Shown piece after piece: positions 26,239 to 34,006 of a DNA stretch of 64,000 nt. A model generated the notes under the pieces. The model ran no database searches. It worked only from the letters and a program-made list of their open reading frames with translations, and was not told the DNA's origin. The position numbers and the translations under genes were made by a program. The stretch covers positions 1,550,001 through 1,614,000 of the forward strand of contig NZ_CP088298.1 in NCBI RefSeq assembly GCF_021117425.1, in the 5' to 3' direction. This stretch comes from Brevibacterium zhoupengii. Its GTDB lineage: Bacteria > Actinomycetota > Actinomycetes > Actinomycetales > Brevibacteriaceae. Position 1 is the stretch's first letter. The number at the start of each line of letters is the position of its first letter.

Positions 26239-27530
26239 AGCCCTTTGTTGCGGGGGAACGGACAGCTCCCAAACATCCACGCGTTGGGAAGCGCTCTGCG
26301 AAACTCGCTCTCGTCGGATCCCTGGTGCTGGGGCTGGTCATGGGCACGACCCAGCCGGCTCTCGCTGCGCCCGAGCCCGGACCCGGGCAGTGGTACATCA
26401 AGAAGTACGGCATCGATGACATGTGGAAGAAGTCCACGGGCAAAGGTGTGAAGGTCGCCGTCATCGATTCCGGCGTCAACACCAAACATGAAGACCTCAA
26501 GGGCGTGGTCAGCAGGTCCAAGGACTTCAGCGGACTCGACAAAGACGGCAAGACCCCCATCGGCGGCAAGACCACCATCCATCACGGCACCGCTGTCGCC
26601 GGCGTCATTGCCGGCCAGGGCAAGGGCGCAGGACCGACGGGAGTCGCCCCCGATGTCGATATTCTCTCGGCCTCGATGTGGCTGGGACCCGAGCGGCCGA
26701 AGGAATCCGGCTCGACTCGTGAACAGGCCGACAAGGCGATCAGATGGGCCGTGGATTCCGGAGCCAAGGTCATCAACATGTCGCTGGGCTGGGACGATCC
26801 GGCCTGGCCCTCGAGCTGGGATGAATCCTTCGCCTACGCCTATGAGAAGGACGTCGTTGTCGTCGCCTGTGTCGGCAACGCCTCACAGGGAGCCACGCAG
26901 GCGTGGTCACCGTCGACAGTGCCCGGTGTCATCGGGGTCGGTGGGCTGGACAAGAAGAACCGCGTTCTGTCAGAGTCCACGGCGCCCGGAACAGCCGTTG
27001 ATCTCATGGGACCAGCGGAAGACATCCCGATCCCGTATTACTCTGGCGGCTATGCCGAGGGGCAGGGCTGTTCCTTTGCCTCACCCATCGTCTCCGGAGT
27101 GGCCGCACTGATCCGGGCCGAGAACCCCGACCTCAGTGCCGACGAAGTCACCGCCAAGCTGAGCTCGACGGCCAAGCCGGTCCCCGGGCATAAAGGGCAG
27201 AGCAAGAAGGACAAGCCGGATCCGATCGTCGGCTGGGGCCGGATTGATCCGAAGGCCGCGATGAAGTCAGACGTTCCGAAGTCGGTGCCCAGTGCGGCCG
27301 ATGATCTCGCTGACTGGGTGACAATGCACCGACGTTCGTCGTCTGACCCGTCCGAGACTGAAAACGCAGTCCCGGCTGAGGACAACAACCCAAAGGCAGT
27401 CGCGCCCAAAGACGTCGTCTCATCACAGTCGACACCCAAGCTGGGCTTCTCGGTTCTGGCTGCCGGCGGCCTCATCGCGGTGATCCTCTTCGTGCTCTCC
27501 GCAGTGGTTTTCATCCGCCGCAGACGGTGA
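26235..27530 (+). CDS. Secreted, membrane-anchored S8 serine peptidase (mycosin-like)
   Basis: 431 aa with an N-terminal signal segment ending near ALAAPEP. The catalytic triad is visible: Asp in VIDSGV (about 78), His in HHGTAVAGV (about 116) and Ser in GCSFASPIVSG (about 279). A Ser/Asn-rich linker leads to a C-terminal membrane helix and the basic tail RRRR. This layout resembles the mycosins of type VII secretion, yet no ESX gene is present in the window. GTG start overlaps the ppx stop (GTGA). Confidence 0.9.
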   Translation: MKPFVAGERTAPKHPRVGKRSAKLALVGSLVLGLVMGTTQPALAAPEPGPGQWYIKKYGIDDMWKKSTGKGVKVAVIDSGVNTKHEDLKGVVSRSKDFSGLDKDGKTPIGGKTTIHHGTAVAGVIAGQGKGAGPTGVAPDVDILSASMWLGPERPKESGSTREQADKAIRWAVDSGAKVINMSLGWDDPAWPSSWDESFAYAYEKDVVVVACVGNASQGATQAWSPSTVPGVIGVGGLDKKNRVLSESTAPGTAVDLMGPAEDIPIPYYSGGYAEGQGCSFASPIVSGVAALIRAENPDLSADEVTAKLSSTAKPVPGHKGQSKKDKPDPIVGWGRIDPKAAMKSDVPKSVPSAADDLADWVTMHRRSSSDPSETENAVPAEDNNPKAVAPKDVVSSQSTPKLGFSVLAAGGLIAVILFVLSAVVFIRRRR

Positions 27531-27575
27531 TCGAACCGGGTGCTGATCCTCTGAACTGGGGCGTCGAGATTCAAT

Positions 27576-27593
27576 TAGTGAAAGTTTTCACAA
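27576..27593. promoter_or_regulatory. Rex-like operator upstream of ndh
   Basis: TAGTGAA-AGTT-TTCACAA differs from the Rex consensus TTGTGAA-N4-TTCACAA at one position. It covers the -35 region of the ndh promoter, whose -10 is TAGGAT (27599-27604). Rex is a NADH-sensing repressor, so NADH accumulation would relieve repression of ndh. Confidence 0.65.
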
Positions 27594-27598
27594 AGGCC

Positions 27599-27613
27599 TA
27601 GGATGGGAATATG
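27599..27613 (+). promoter_or_regulatory. Leaderless promoter of ndh
   Basis: TAGGAT (27599-27604) is exactly 6 nt before ATG 27611, and no ribosome-binding site is present. The -35 position falls on the Rex-like operator. Confidence 0.6.
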
Positions 27614-28984
27614 GCACTCATCAGAAACTCAAAATTGCGTCCTCGAATCCTCGTTGTTGGTGGCGGCTACCTTGGTCTCGTTACCGCTCAGAATCTGTTG
27701 AAGAACCTCGGTCGTGGCGAAGCCACAGTGACCGTGGTCGATCCCAACCCGTACATGACCTACCTGCCTTTCCTCCCCGAGGTGGCGGCCGGGTCCATCG
27801 AACCGCGCCACGCTGTCGTGCCGCTGCGCCGCAACCTCTCCGGTGCTGAAGTCATCACCGCGAAGGTCACCTCGATCAACCACGGTGACAAGTTCGTCAC
27901 TGTCGAGCCGGAGAACGACGAAGCGTTCGAGCTCGACTACGACCACATCATCATGGCCGCCGGTTCGGTGGCGCGTGCTCTGCCGATCCCCGGCCTCAAG
28001 GAGAACGCCATCGCGCTCAAGCGCATCGAGGAAGCCGTCGCACTGCGCGATCACCTCCTCAGCCGCTTGGCCGATGCCTCGCTGATGGAAGACGATGACG
28101 AGCGTCGCAAGGCGCTGACCTTCGTCTTCGTCGGCGGCGGTTTCGCAGGCATCGAACTCCTCACCGAACTCGAAGATGTCGTTCGCTCCGCAGTGGCTCA
28201 GTACGAGACGCTGACCGAAGCCGATGTCCGCTTCGTCCTCGTCGAGGCACTCGATCGTGTCATGCCCGAGGTCGGCGAAGCTCAGGCTCGCTGGGTCGTC
28301 GAGCACATGCGCGAACGCGGCATCGACGTGTACCTCGAGACCTTCCTCCAGGACTGCACCGACAAGCACATCAAGCTCTCCAGCGGCGAAGAATTCGACG
28401 CCGACACCATCGTCTGGTCGGCAGGCGTCAAGGCCAACCCGATCCTCGTTGACTCGGACCTGCCTCTCGATGAGCGCGGTCGTGTGACCGTGCGCGCCGA
28501 TCTGCGCGTCGAGGGCGACAACGGTGTGGTCGAAGGCGCTTGGGCTGCCGGCGACAACGCTGCCGTGCCTGACCTCTCCGGTGGCGGCGTGGGCGGCTAC
28601 TGCGTGCCCAACGCTCAGCACGCCGTGCGCCAGGCACCAGTGCTGGCTGCCAACGTTCTTGCCGCACTGCGCGGAGAGACCGAGTTCAAGCAGTACTTCC
28701 ACAAGACCATCGGCACCGTTGCAGGTCTCGGCCTGTACAAGGGCGTTTCGCAGATGGGCGACTTCGAAGCCCGCGGACTCCTCGCTTGGCTGATGCACCG
28801 CGCCTACCACGGCTACGCGATCCCGACTGTGGACCGCAAGGTCAAGGTCTTCGGCAACTGGATCCTCAATGCCATCGTCGGCCGCGACGCCATGCCGCTG
28901 GCTGATCTCGATGTTCCTCGCAAGAACTTCGTCGAGGCAGCCAACTCGAAGCCGGCACCGAAGAAGGAAACTGCCAAGGCCTGA
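27611..28984 (+). CDS. ndh: Type II NADH dehydrogenase (NDH-2)
   Basis: 457 aa FAD-containing, non-proton-pumping NADH:menaquinone oxidoreductase on the inner membrane face. The FAD loop is VVGGGYLG (residues 15-22) and the NADH loop FVGGGFAGIE near 173. AAGDNAAVPDLSGGG and a quinone-side segment (PNAQHAVRQAP) are also present. The C-terminal amphipathic region anchors it. Very Ala/Lys-rich tail. Single-gene unit between a leaderless promoter and a terminator. Confidence 0.93.
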   Translation: MALIRNSKLRPRILVVGGGYLGLVTAQNLLKNLGRGEATVTVVDPNPYMTYLPFLPEVAAGSIEPRHAVVPLRRNLSGAEVITAKVTSINHGDKFVTVEPENDEAFELDYDHIIMAAGSVARALPIPGLKENAIALKRIEEAVALRDHLLSRLADASLMEDDDERRKALTFVFVGGGFAGIELLTELEDVVRSAVAQYETLTEADVRFVLVEALDRVMPEVGEAQARWVVEHMRERGIDVYLETFLQDCTDKHIKLSSGEEFDADTIVWSAGVKANPILVDSDLPLDERGRVTVRADLRVEGDNGVVEGAWAAGDNAAVPDLSGGGVGGYCVPNAQHAVRQAPVLAANVLAALRGETEFKQYFHKTIGTVAGLGLYKGVSQMGDFEARGLLAWLMHRAYHGYAIPTVDRKVKVFGNWILNAIVGRDAMPLADLDVPRKNFVEAANSKPAPKKETAKA

Positions 28985-29043
28985 TAACTGAGTGCAGGAT
29001 TCACCCCAGGCTGTAGCCGTGGTGTGAACCCTGATGAGTTCTG

Positions 29044-29081
29044 AAGAACGCCGGGAGCGCGATTGCACTCCCGGCGTTCTT
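29044..29081 (+). terminator. Terminator of ndh
   Basis: 14-bp perfect stem (29044-29057 with 29068-29081) and 10-nt loop. Little T-run follows. Confidence 0.7.
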
Positions 29082-29164
29082 GCCATTCATGAGGGGCTGG
29101 AGCAGAGCGTCTGAGGCTCCAACCATGCGCAGTTGAGCGACTGACGCTCCGAGCTCCGGGGCCC

Positions 29165-29770
29165 TCAGTTCGCGACGGTGAAGCGAGCGTCGATGTGCTT
29201 CGCGTTGACGATCTCATCGACCATGGCCACAGCAAAGTCCTCCGCGGAGATGGAATCTCCGGCAGGCGTCTCTAGTTCGGTCTTGTAAGTACCCGTGCGC
29301 TCACCGGGGTCGATCTCCGGGGCGGGGGAGATCAGCGTCCAGGGGGAGTAGCTGCCGGCACGCATGAGCTCGAGTGCCTTCGTGCCGGTCTCCGACTCGG
29401 CCTTATAGGCCTCTGGGAAGCCTTCGGTATCTTTGAGCATGGTGTCACCGACGAAAAGCGATCCTGCACCACCGACGACGAAGACACGCTTGTCTCCGCT
29501 GGCCTGAGCCAGTGTCTCCAGGGCATTCAGCCACTCTTCGTGTGGTGCGCCGGTACGGCTGGGTCCGGTTGTCGAGACGATGATGTCATGGTCGGCGACG
29601 ATCTGTCGGTCGAACTCGGCGTCTCCCATATCGCCTCGGAGGTTTGCTGCGGCTCCCGGAACCTCAGTACCAGTTCGAGTGATGGCCGTGACCTCGAGGC
29701 CGCGCTCGGCGGCTTCTGCGGTGACGCGGGATCCGATCATTCCTGAAGCGCCGAAGAGTGCGATCTTCAT
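29165..29770 (-). CDS. NAD(P)-binding (NmrA/SDR-like) oxidoreductase
   Basis: 201 aa from the ATG at 29770, which has AAAGGA upstream; the frame opens at 29803 but that would overlap the operator. The N-terminal MKIALFGASGMIGSRV is the dinucleotide-binding GxxGxxG motif, and FVVGGAGSLFV with SPAPEIDPGERTGTYKT is typical of YwnB/NmrA-like proteins. Divergent from an HxlR regulator that probably controls it. Such pairs often respond to electrophiles or quinones, but the substrate is unknown. Confidence 0.85.
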   Translation of the reverse strand: MKIALFGASGMIGSRVTAEAAERGLEVTAITRTGTEVPGAAANLRGDMGDAEFDRQIVADHDIIVSTTGPSRTGAPHEEWLNALETLAQASGDKRVFVVGGAGSLFVGDTMLKDTEGFPEAYKAESETGTKALELMRAGSYSPWTLISPAPEIDPGERTGTYKTELETPAGDSISAEDFAVAMVDEIVNAKHIDARFTVAN

Positions 29771-29803
29771 GGTGTGTCCTTTCGTGTATGCGGATGTTGC
29801 CAC

Positions 29804-29851
29804 AAAGATACCCTTTGGATATCGAGTACCTCAAAGATACTATTGGGATAT
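29804..29851. promoter_or_regulatory. Paired 19-bp operator boxes between the divergent SDR and hxlR genes
   Basis: AAAGATACCCTTTGGATAT (29804-29822) and AAAGATACTATTGGGATAT (29833-29851) agree at 16 of 19 positions, 29 bp apart. Box 2 covers the hxlR -10 (TACTAT, 29838-29843) and start codon. Box 1 overlaps a plausible -10 (TATCTT) of the minus-strand gene. Confidence 0.6.
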
Positions 29852-30218
29852 GAGATTGAGCAGTTCCTGGGAGGGCGATGCCTTCGATCCCGAATGTCCG
29901 ACCAGAATCGTCCTCGATCGGGTCGGTGATAAGTGGACGGTCCTCATCATCGGGACTCTCGACGAAGGCCCGAAGCGCTTCAGTGAGATTCGTATGGCGA
30001 TCGGCGGAATCACGCCGAAGGTCCTCACCTCGACCCTGCGGGCTCTGGTGGCAGACGGGCTGGTGACCCGCGAAGTCTTCGCCGAGGTTCCTCCTCGCGT
30101 GGAGTATGAGCTGACCGACCTTGGCCGCTCGCTCCTAGGGCCCGTTGAGGCTCTGCGCAGGTGGGCTGAGATCAATGTCGCGGCGATCGTCGACAGCAGG
30201 GACCGGGCGGACGCCTAA
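29850..30218 (+). CDS. HxlR-family transcriptional regulator
   Basis: 122 aa. The family signature begins CPTRIVLDRVGDKWTVLIIG, followed by the winged helix (FSEIRMAIGGITPKVLTSTL, then LVADGLVTRE) and the wing (PPRVEYELTDLG). ATG 29850 is set by the TACTAT element exactly 6 nt upstream, so a leaderless mRNA is predicted. The Cys near the N-terminus is where HxlR/HypR-type proteins sense thiol-reactive compounds. Probably represses itself and the divergent NAD(P)-binding protein. Confidence 0.92.
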   Translation: MRLSSSWEGDAFDPECPTRIVLDRVGDKWTVLIIGTLDEGPKRFSEIRMAIGGITPKVLTSTLRALVADGLVTREVFAEVPPRVEYELTDLGRSLLGPVEALRRWAEINVAAIVDSRDRADA

Positions 30219-30346
30219 CGGGTATCTCAGCGCGTCTGGTCTCGACGGCACCCGATCCCACCTGCGGCGGTGTCCGACTCTTCAACGGTACGATCAAGTC
30301 ATCTTCTCGAAGACGAGGGGCGGACATGCACACGAAGGAGTGTCAC

Positions 30347-31231
30347 ATGCGTAAGTTGAACTGGGTCATCGTTGCCACGGTTCTCGGTCTTAGCCTGAGT
30401 GGATGTGGGCAGGGAGGTACTCCCTCCAACCCGGGTGATGGCGAAGAACGGCCCACGTACGAGGTGAGAGATGATGTTGACCTGGCCGGGTCACCGACCT
30501 GGAAGGGTGCCCAGGAACAGAACTCCATCACGATCGGGGTCTATCACGATCAGCCAGGTATCGGGAACCTCACCGCGGGGGCCGAACGGCCAGAAGGCTT
30601 CGACGTTGAGATCGCGACTCTTGTGGCCGGGCAACTCGGCTTCGCACCTGAGGACATCGAATGGGTTGAAACCGTGACCGCTAATCGTGAGACCTTTTTG
30701 CAACAGGGCAACGTCGACCTCATAGTGGCCGGATATACCATCAACGATGAACGCAAGAAGATCATAGATTTTGCCGGTCCCTACTACACGACCGGGCAGG
30801 ATCTCATGGTGAGTTCCGACTCGGACATCTCTGGCCCTGACGATCTTGATGGTAAGACGGTCTGCGCAACGGTCGGGGGAGTGCCAGGTCAGCGGATGGA
30901 GGAGGACCATCCGGAAGCAGAGCTCGTCACCTATGACACAGTGTCAAAATGCGTGACCGATCTGCAGTCCGGCTCCGTTGACGCGGTCACCACGGATGAT
31001 GCGATTCTCCGAGGCTATGCGGCACAAAGTGCAGATGAGCTGAAGGTAGTTGGCAAGCCCTTCTCCGAGGACCAGTACGGGATCGGACTGCCGAAAGGTG
31101 ATGATGAACTTCGCGGCGCCGTCAATGACGCAGTTGAGTCGGCTGTTGAGAATGGAAGCTGGACTGAAGCCTTCGAGCATACGCTGGGGGATTCGGAAGG
31201 TGTGAAGCTGCCAAGCGTCGATCGGTATTAG
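30347..31231 (+). CDS. Glutamate-type ABC transporter substrate-binding lipoprotein
   Basis: 294 aa from ATG 30347, set by GAAGGAG and by the lipoprotein signal MRKLNWVIVATVLGLSLSGC. The periplasmic-binding fold for polar amino acids is seen in RPEGFDVEIATLVAGQLGF, GYTINDERKKIIDFAGPYY and SVDAVTTDDAILRGY, close to GluB-type glutamate binders. No permease or ATPase gene is adjacent, so it must use a transporter encoded elsewhere or act as a sensor. The end of the gene is followed by a near-copy of its last codons. Confidence 0.88.
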   Translation: MRKLNWVIVATVLGLSLSGCGQGGTPSNPGDGEERPTYEVRDDVDLAGSPTWKGAQEQNSITIGVYHDQPGIGNLTAGAERPEGFDVEIATLVAGQLGFAPEDIEWVETVTANRETFLQQGNVDLIVAGYTINDERKKIIDFAGPYYTTGQDLMVSSDSDISGPDDLDGKTVCATVGGVPGQRMEEDHPEAELVTYDTVSKCVTDLQSGSVDAVTTDDAILRGYAAQSADELKVVGKPFSEDQYGIGLPKGDDELRGAVNDAVESAVENGSWTEAFEHTLGDSEGVKLPSVDRY

Positions 31232-31267
31232 CCGACCGTCGATCGATACTGGCCGCGCTGGGAGAAG

Positions 31268-31729
31268 TCAGTCGCTGGTGATCTCCGCGAGCACCTCGGC
31301 GAGTTCACGCAGCTCGCCCGCGATGCGGTAGATGCGAGGGGAACCGGAGTAGGTCCAATTGCTGGTGATCATCGACGCGCTGGCACCGTTGGTGGTGGCG
31401 GAATACTCCTCACGGCTCACCTGCGCCGTTCGGTCAGCGATGAGGCGATCGCGCAGCTCGGGGGTCAGGCCCTCCCAGTGGTCGGACGCTTCGTATCCAA
31501 GGTCATGCCAATCGCCGCCGGACTCGCGGTAGGCGATCGGGCGATTGGCCAGAGCTGAGTCATTGTCCTGAGCCAGGGGTGCTTCGATGCCTGCGTCGGT
31601 GCTGGACTCGTCCCTGGCCGATGAGACTGAGAAGAGAACAGCGGGCCCCGGTGCGGAAGTGACAATGGGATCGGCAACGGTGCCGACCGTCTGGGGCGGT
31701 CCCTGCGGAGTGAGAAGCAGCTTCGTCAT
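31268..31729 (-). CDS. Hypothetical protein, 153 aa
   Basis: The frame runs far upstream (to 32218) over the opposite reading of the next gene; ATG 31729 is the first start that leaves that gene free. No signal peptide or membrane helix. The middle is acidic and the C-terminal half (SPRIYRIAGELRELAEVLAEITSD) is helical. I do not recognise the family. Gap to the upstream hydrolase is 58 nt, so the two may be cotranscribed. Confidence 0.55.
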   Translation of the reverse strand: MTKLLLTPQGPPQTVGTVADPIVTSAPGPAVLFSVSSARDESSTDAGIEAPLAQDNDSALANRPIAYRESGGDWHDLGYEASDHWEGLTPELRDRLIADRTAQVSREEYSATTNGASASMITSNWTYSGSPRIYRIAGELRELAEVLAEITSD

Positions 31730-31787
31730 GCCACCATCTTGCCCGGGCCAGAGCTGAGACGCGAACTTGTCTGCGCCTCTGCAACTC

Positions 31788-32357
31788 TCAAATGTCGGCG
31801 AGGAACCCACGAACCCGTTCGAGGAGCAGCGCCGTGGCCTTCGGATCGTAGGCATCGAGGGATGAGTCGAGGAACAGGTGTCCGTCGCCCGGGTAGACGA
31901 AAAGCTCCGCCGAGGAGGTCGAATCAGCGAGTTCTCGGGCTGAGGGCAGATCCTCCTGGAAGAACTCATCGTCTTCCTTGCCGTGGATCTGTACGCGCAC
32001 GCTCGTGGGCCAGGCAGTCCCGAATTCGGAGATTGGGAGGCAGGCGGCGAAGAGAAGCGCGCCTCGGGCATCGTTGCTGGTTTGTGCGAGGTTTTGGGCG
32101 GTGGCAACTCCGAAGGAGATTCCTGCGTAGACGAATCCGCCGTCTGGTGTGGGGAGCGAGGCGGGGCCACGCTGGCGAATCGTGTCGAATCCAACCTCTC
32201 CGGCATAGGCGAATCCATCTTCGATGGACGCGAACGTGTGGCCTTCGAACATATCGGGAGCGTGCACAGTATGCCCGGAGGACCTCAGTTCCTCTGCGAA
32301 CGCGGCGACTCCGTCGGTGAGCCCCTGGATGTGATGGAAGAGTGCGATCTCGGCCAT
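31788..32357 (-). CDS. Dienelactone hydrolase-family protein
   Basis: 189 aa from ATG 32357; the longer frame would run over the tRNA at 32437-32510. Alpha/beta hydrolase: HHIQGLTDGVAAFAEEL at the N-terminus, nucleophile elbow GISFG with Ser where dienelactone hydrolase has Cys, Asp in IHGKEDDEFF and His in YPGDGHLF. The substrate is unknown and no chlorocatechol genes are nearby. Confidence 0.85.
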   Translation of the reverse strand: MAEIALFHHIQGLTDGVAAFAEELRSSGHTVHAPDMFEGHTFASIEDGFAYAGEVGFDTIRQRGPASLPTPDGGFVYAGISFGVATAQNLAQTSNDARGALLFAACLPISEFGTAWPTSVRVQIHGKEDDEFFQEDLPSARELADSTSSAELFVYPGDGHLFLDSSLDAYDPKATALLLERVRGFLADI

Positions 32358-32436
32358 GGCGATGAATCTCCATTGACTGCCTTCGGCGGATGCTCCGATT
32401 GTACGCAGGAGAGAGGAGAACGGCGAGAAGAAAAAG

Positions 32437-32510
32437 TCCCCCCAGTGGGACTCGAACCCACACTTGATCGATTTTAAGTCGACTGCCTCTGCCGATTGGG
32501 CTATAGGGGG
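32437..32510 (-). tRNA. tRNA with anticodon TAA (Leu), short variable loop
   Basis: A 74-nt cloverleaf on the minus strand. Acceptor CCCCCTA with TGGGGGG (one T-G pair); D stem GCC/GGC; anticodon stem GTCGA/TCGAT with loop CTTAAAA, giving TAA; 5-nt variable loop CAAGT; T arm GTGGG-TTCGAGT-CCCAC; discriminator A. CCA is not encoded; a T-run follows. The anticodon and A73 say leucine, but the missing long variable arm is not what bacterial tRNA-Leu normally has. Confidence 0.8.
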
Positions 32511-32586
32511 ATATGCGGGCCTTCGCCCGTTGTACAGACACTGCATTCACAGCGCCAGCACTCACTTTATAGCGTACCTGGGCCTG

Positions 32587-32667
32587 CCGCGATCCGAGAC
32601 ACGGCGACCTCGCCGACGCCGCGATCTGAGACACACCGACACGCCATTTGTGAGACGGCTAGTCTCA
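32587..32667. promoter_or_regulatory. Operator cluster upstream of the MFS gene
   Basis: Direct repeats start CCGCGATC(C/T)GAGACAC at 32587-32608 and 32619-32640 (32 bp apart, 19 of 22 identical). TGAGAC-N5-GTCTCA (32651-32667) overlaps the -10 element TAGTCT (32660-32665), which lies 7 nt before ATG 32673. All three contain GAGAC. Confidence 0.5.
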
Positions 32668-32672
32668 AACTC

Positions 32673-33902
32673 ATGACCGAGAATCCGCCCAGCAGACAGG
32701 CCTGGGTGATCCTCGTCGTCGGAGTCCTCTCCCAGATGGCAGCCACTATCGCGATCACCGGTCCGGCCTTCCTGATCCCGTATATGCACTCCGATCTCGG
32801 ATATACGCTGACTCAGGCCGGCACTGTGGCCGCGGCCCCGAGCTTCGGCCTCATCCTCACTCTCATCGCCTGGGGTGCCTTCGCCGACAGGTTCGGCGAA
32901 CGCCTGGCCATGACCCTGGGCATCGCTCTGACTGCTCTGGCATCTGGAGTCGCCGTGGCCCTGGTCGGCTCACCGGTGTGGATGGTTCTCATCATCGCAG
33001 CCTCAGGCGCCGCCGCGGCCTCCGTGAACTCGGCCAGCGGGCGTGTGGTCATGGGCTGGTTTCCCCGCCACCGTCGCGGTCTGGCCATGGGGATCAGACA
33101 GATGTCGCAGCCCCTGGGCACGAGCGTCGCGGCACTGTCCGTCCCACCCATCGCCGCTGCCGGCGGGTTCAGCGCTTACCTGTGGTTCGTCGTCATCGTC
33201 ACCGGGGTCATGGCCGTCATCTGCTTCGGACTCGTCAAAGACCCTCACCGCGCCGAGGCGGCTCCCAGCCCCGTACTCACGACCACCGGTGATGGACAGC
33301 CGGGTCCCACCTCGGCGACGGACAACCCCTACCGGATGGATTCGTTCCTCTGGCGAATCCACGCGGTCTCCGCGCTCCTCGTGATCCCGCAGTTCGCGTT
33401 CTCCACCTACGGCCTCATCTGGCTCATCGCGAACCAGCACATCAGCGTCGGCATCGCCGGCGGCATCGTCGCGGCCTCCCAGATCGTGGGAGCGATCGGG
33501 CGCCTCATCGTCGGCGGACTCTCCGACCGACTCGGCTCCCGGGTCGGACTGATGCGGGTCGTGGCGATCGCAGCGGTCGTCTTCGTTGCGGCGATCGCGC
33601 TGATCTCACTGACGCCGATGCCGATCGTGGCCACAGTGGTATTCATCCTGGCATCCACGATTTCCGTGGCCGACAACGGACTGGCCTTCGCCTCGGTCGC
33701 CGAGGCGGCTGGCCCTCACTGGTCAGGCAAGGCCATGGGCACGCAGAACACGGGACAGTTCGTCATGTCTGCGCTGTTGGGCCCGGGATTCGGTGCGCTC
33801 ATCACGATCTTCGGCTATCCGCTGTCCTTCGCCTTCGTCGCCATCGCACCCCTGCTCAGCCTGGGAATCATCCCAAAACAGGACATTGATCGGATAACCT
33901 GA
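32673..33902 (+). CDS. Major facilitator superfamily transporter
   Basis: 409 aa with about 12 membrane helices. The loop 2-3 motif GAFADRFGERLAM and the corresponding GGLSDRLGSRVGL in the second half are the MFS signatures. ATG 32673 is preferred over the frame opening at 32496 because TAGTCT precedes it by 7 nt. The substrate cannot be predicted (cyanate/NarK/OFA-like groups are possible). Monocistronic. The upstream operator cluster suggests regulation by a dedicated repressor not seen nearby. Confidence 0.88.
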   Translation: MTENPPSRQAWVILVVGVLSQMAATIAITGPAFLIPYMHSDLGYTLTQAGTVAAAPSFGLILTLIAWGAFADRFGERLAMTLGIALTALASGVAVALVGSPVWMVLIIAASGAAAASVNSASGRVVMGWFPRHRRGLAMGIRQMSQPLGTSVAALSVPPIAAAGGFSAYLWFVVIVTGVMAVICFGLVKDPHRAEAAPSPVLTTTGDGQPGPTSATDNPYRMDSFLWRIHAVSALLVIPQFAFSTYGLIWLIANQHISVGIAGGIVAASQIVGAIGRLIVGGLSDRLGSRVGLMRVVAIAAVVFVAAIALISLTPMPIVATVVFILASTISVADNGLAFASVAEAAGPHWSGKAMGTQNTGQFVMSALLGPGFGALITIFGYPLSFAFVAIAPLLSLGIIPKQDIDRIT

Positions 33903-34006
33903 TGTTCATCTTTGCTCAGTACTGTGCCTGAAGACTGGTGACGACCGCGACATGACGAGGCCAAGCCGCTGAAGAAGACGAAAGCTGTCGATGTGAAGGA
34001 GCGCCC

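Noticed and set aside
31730..32218. Long N-terminal part of the 31268 minus-strand frame
   Set aside because: It lies wholly antisense or out of frame over the dienelactone-hydrolase-like gene, with low-complexity Ser/Pro/Arg composition typical of shadow frames.
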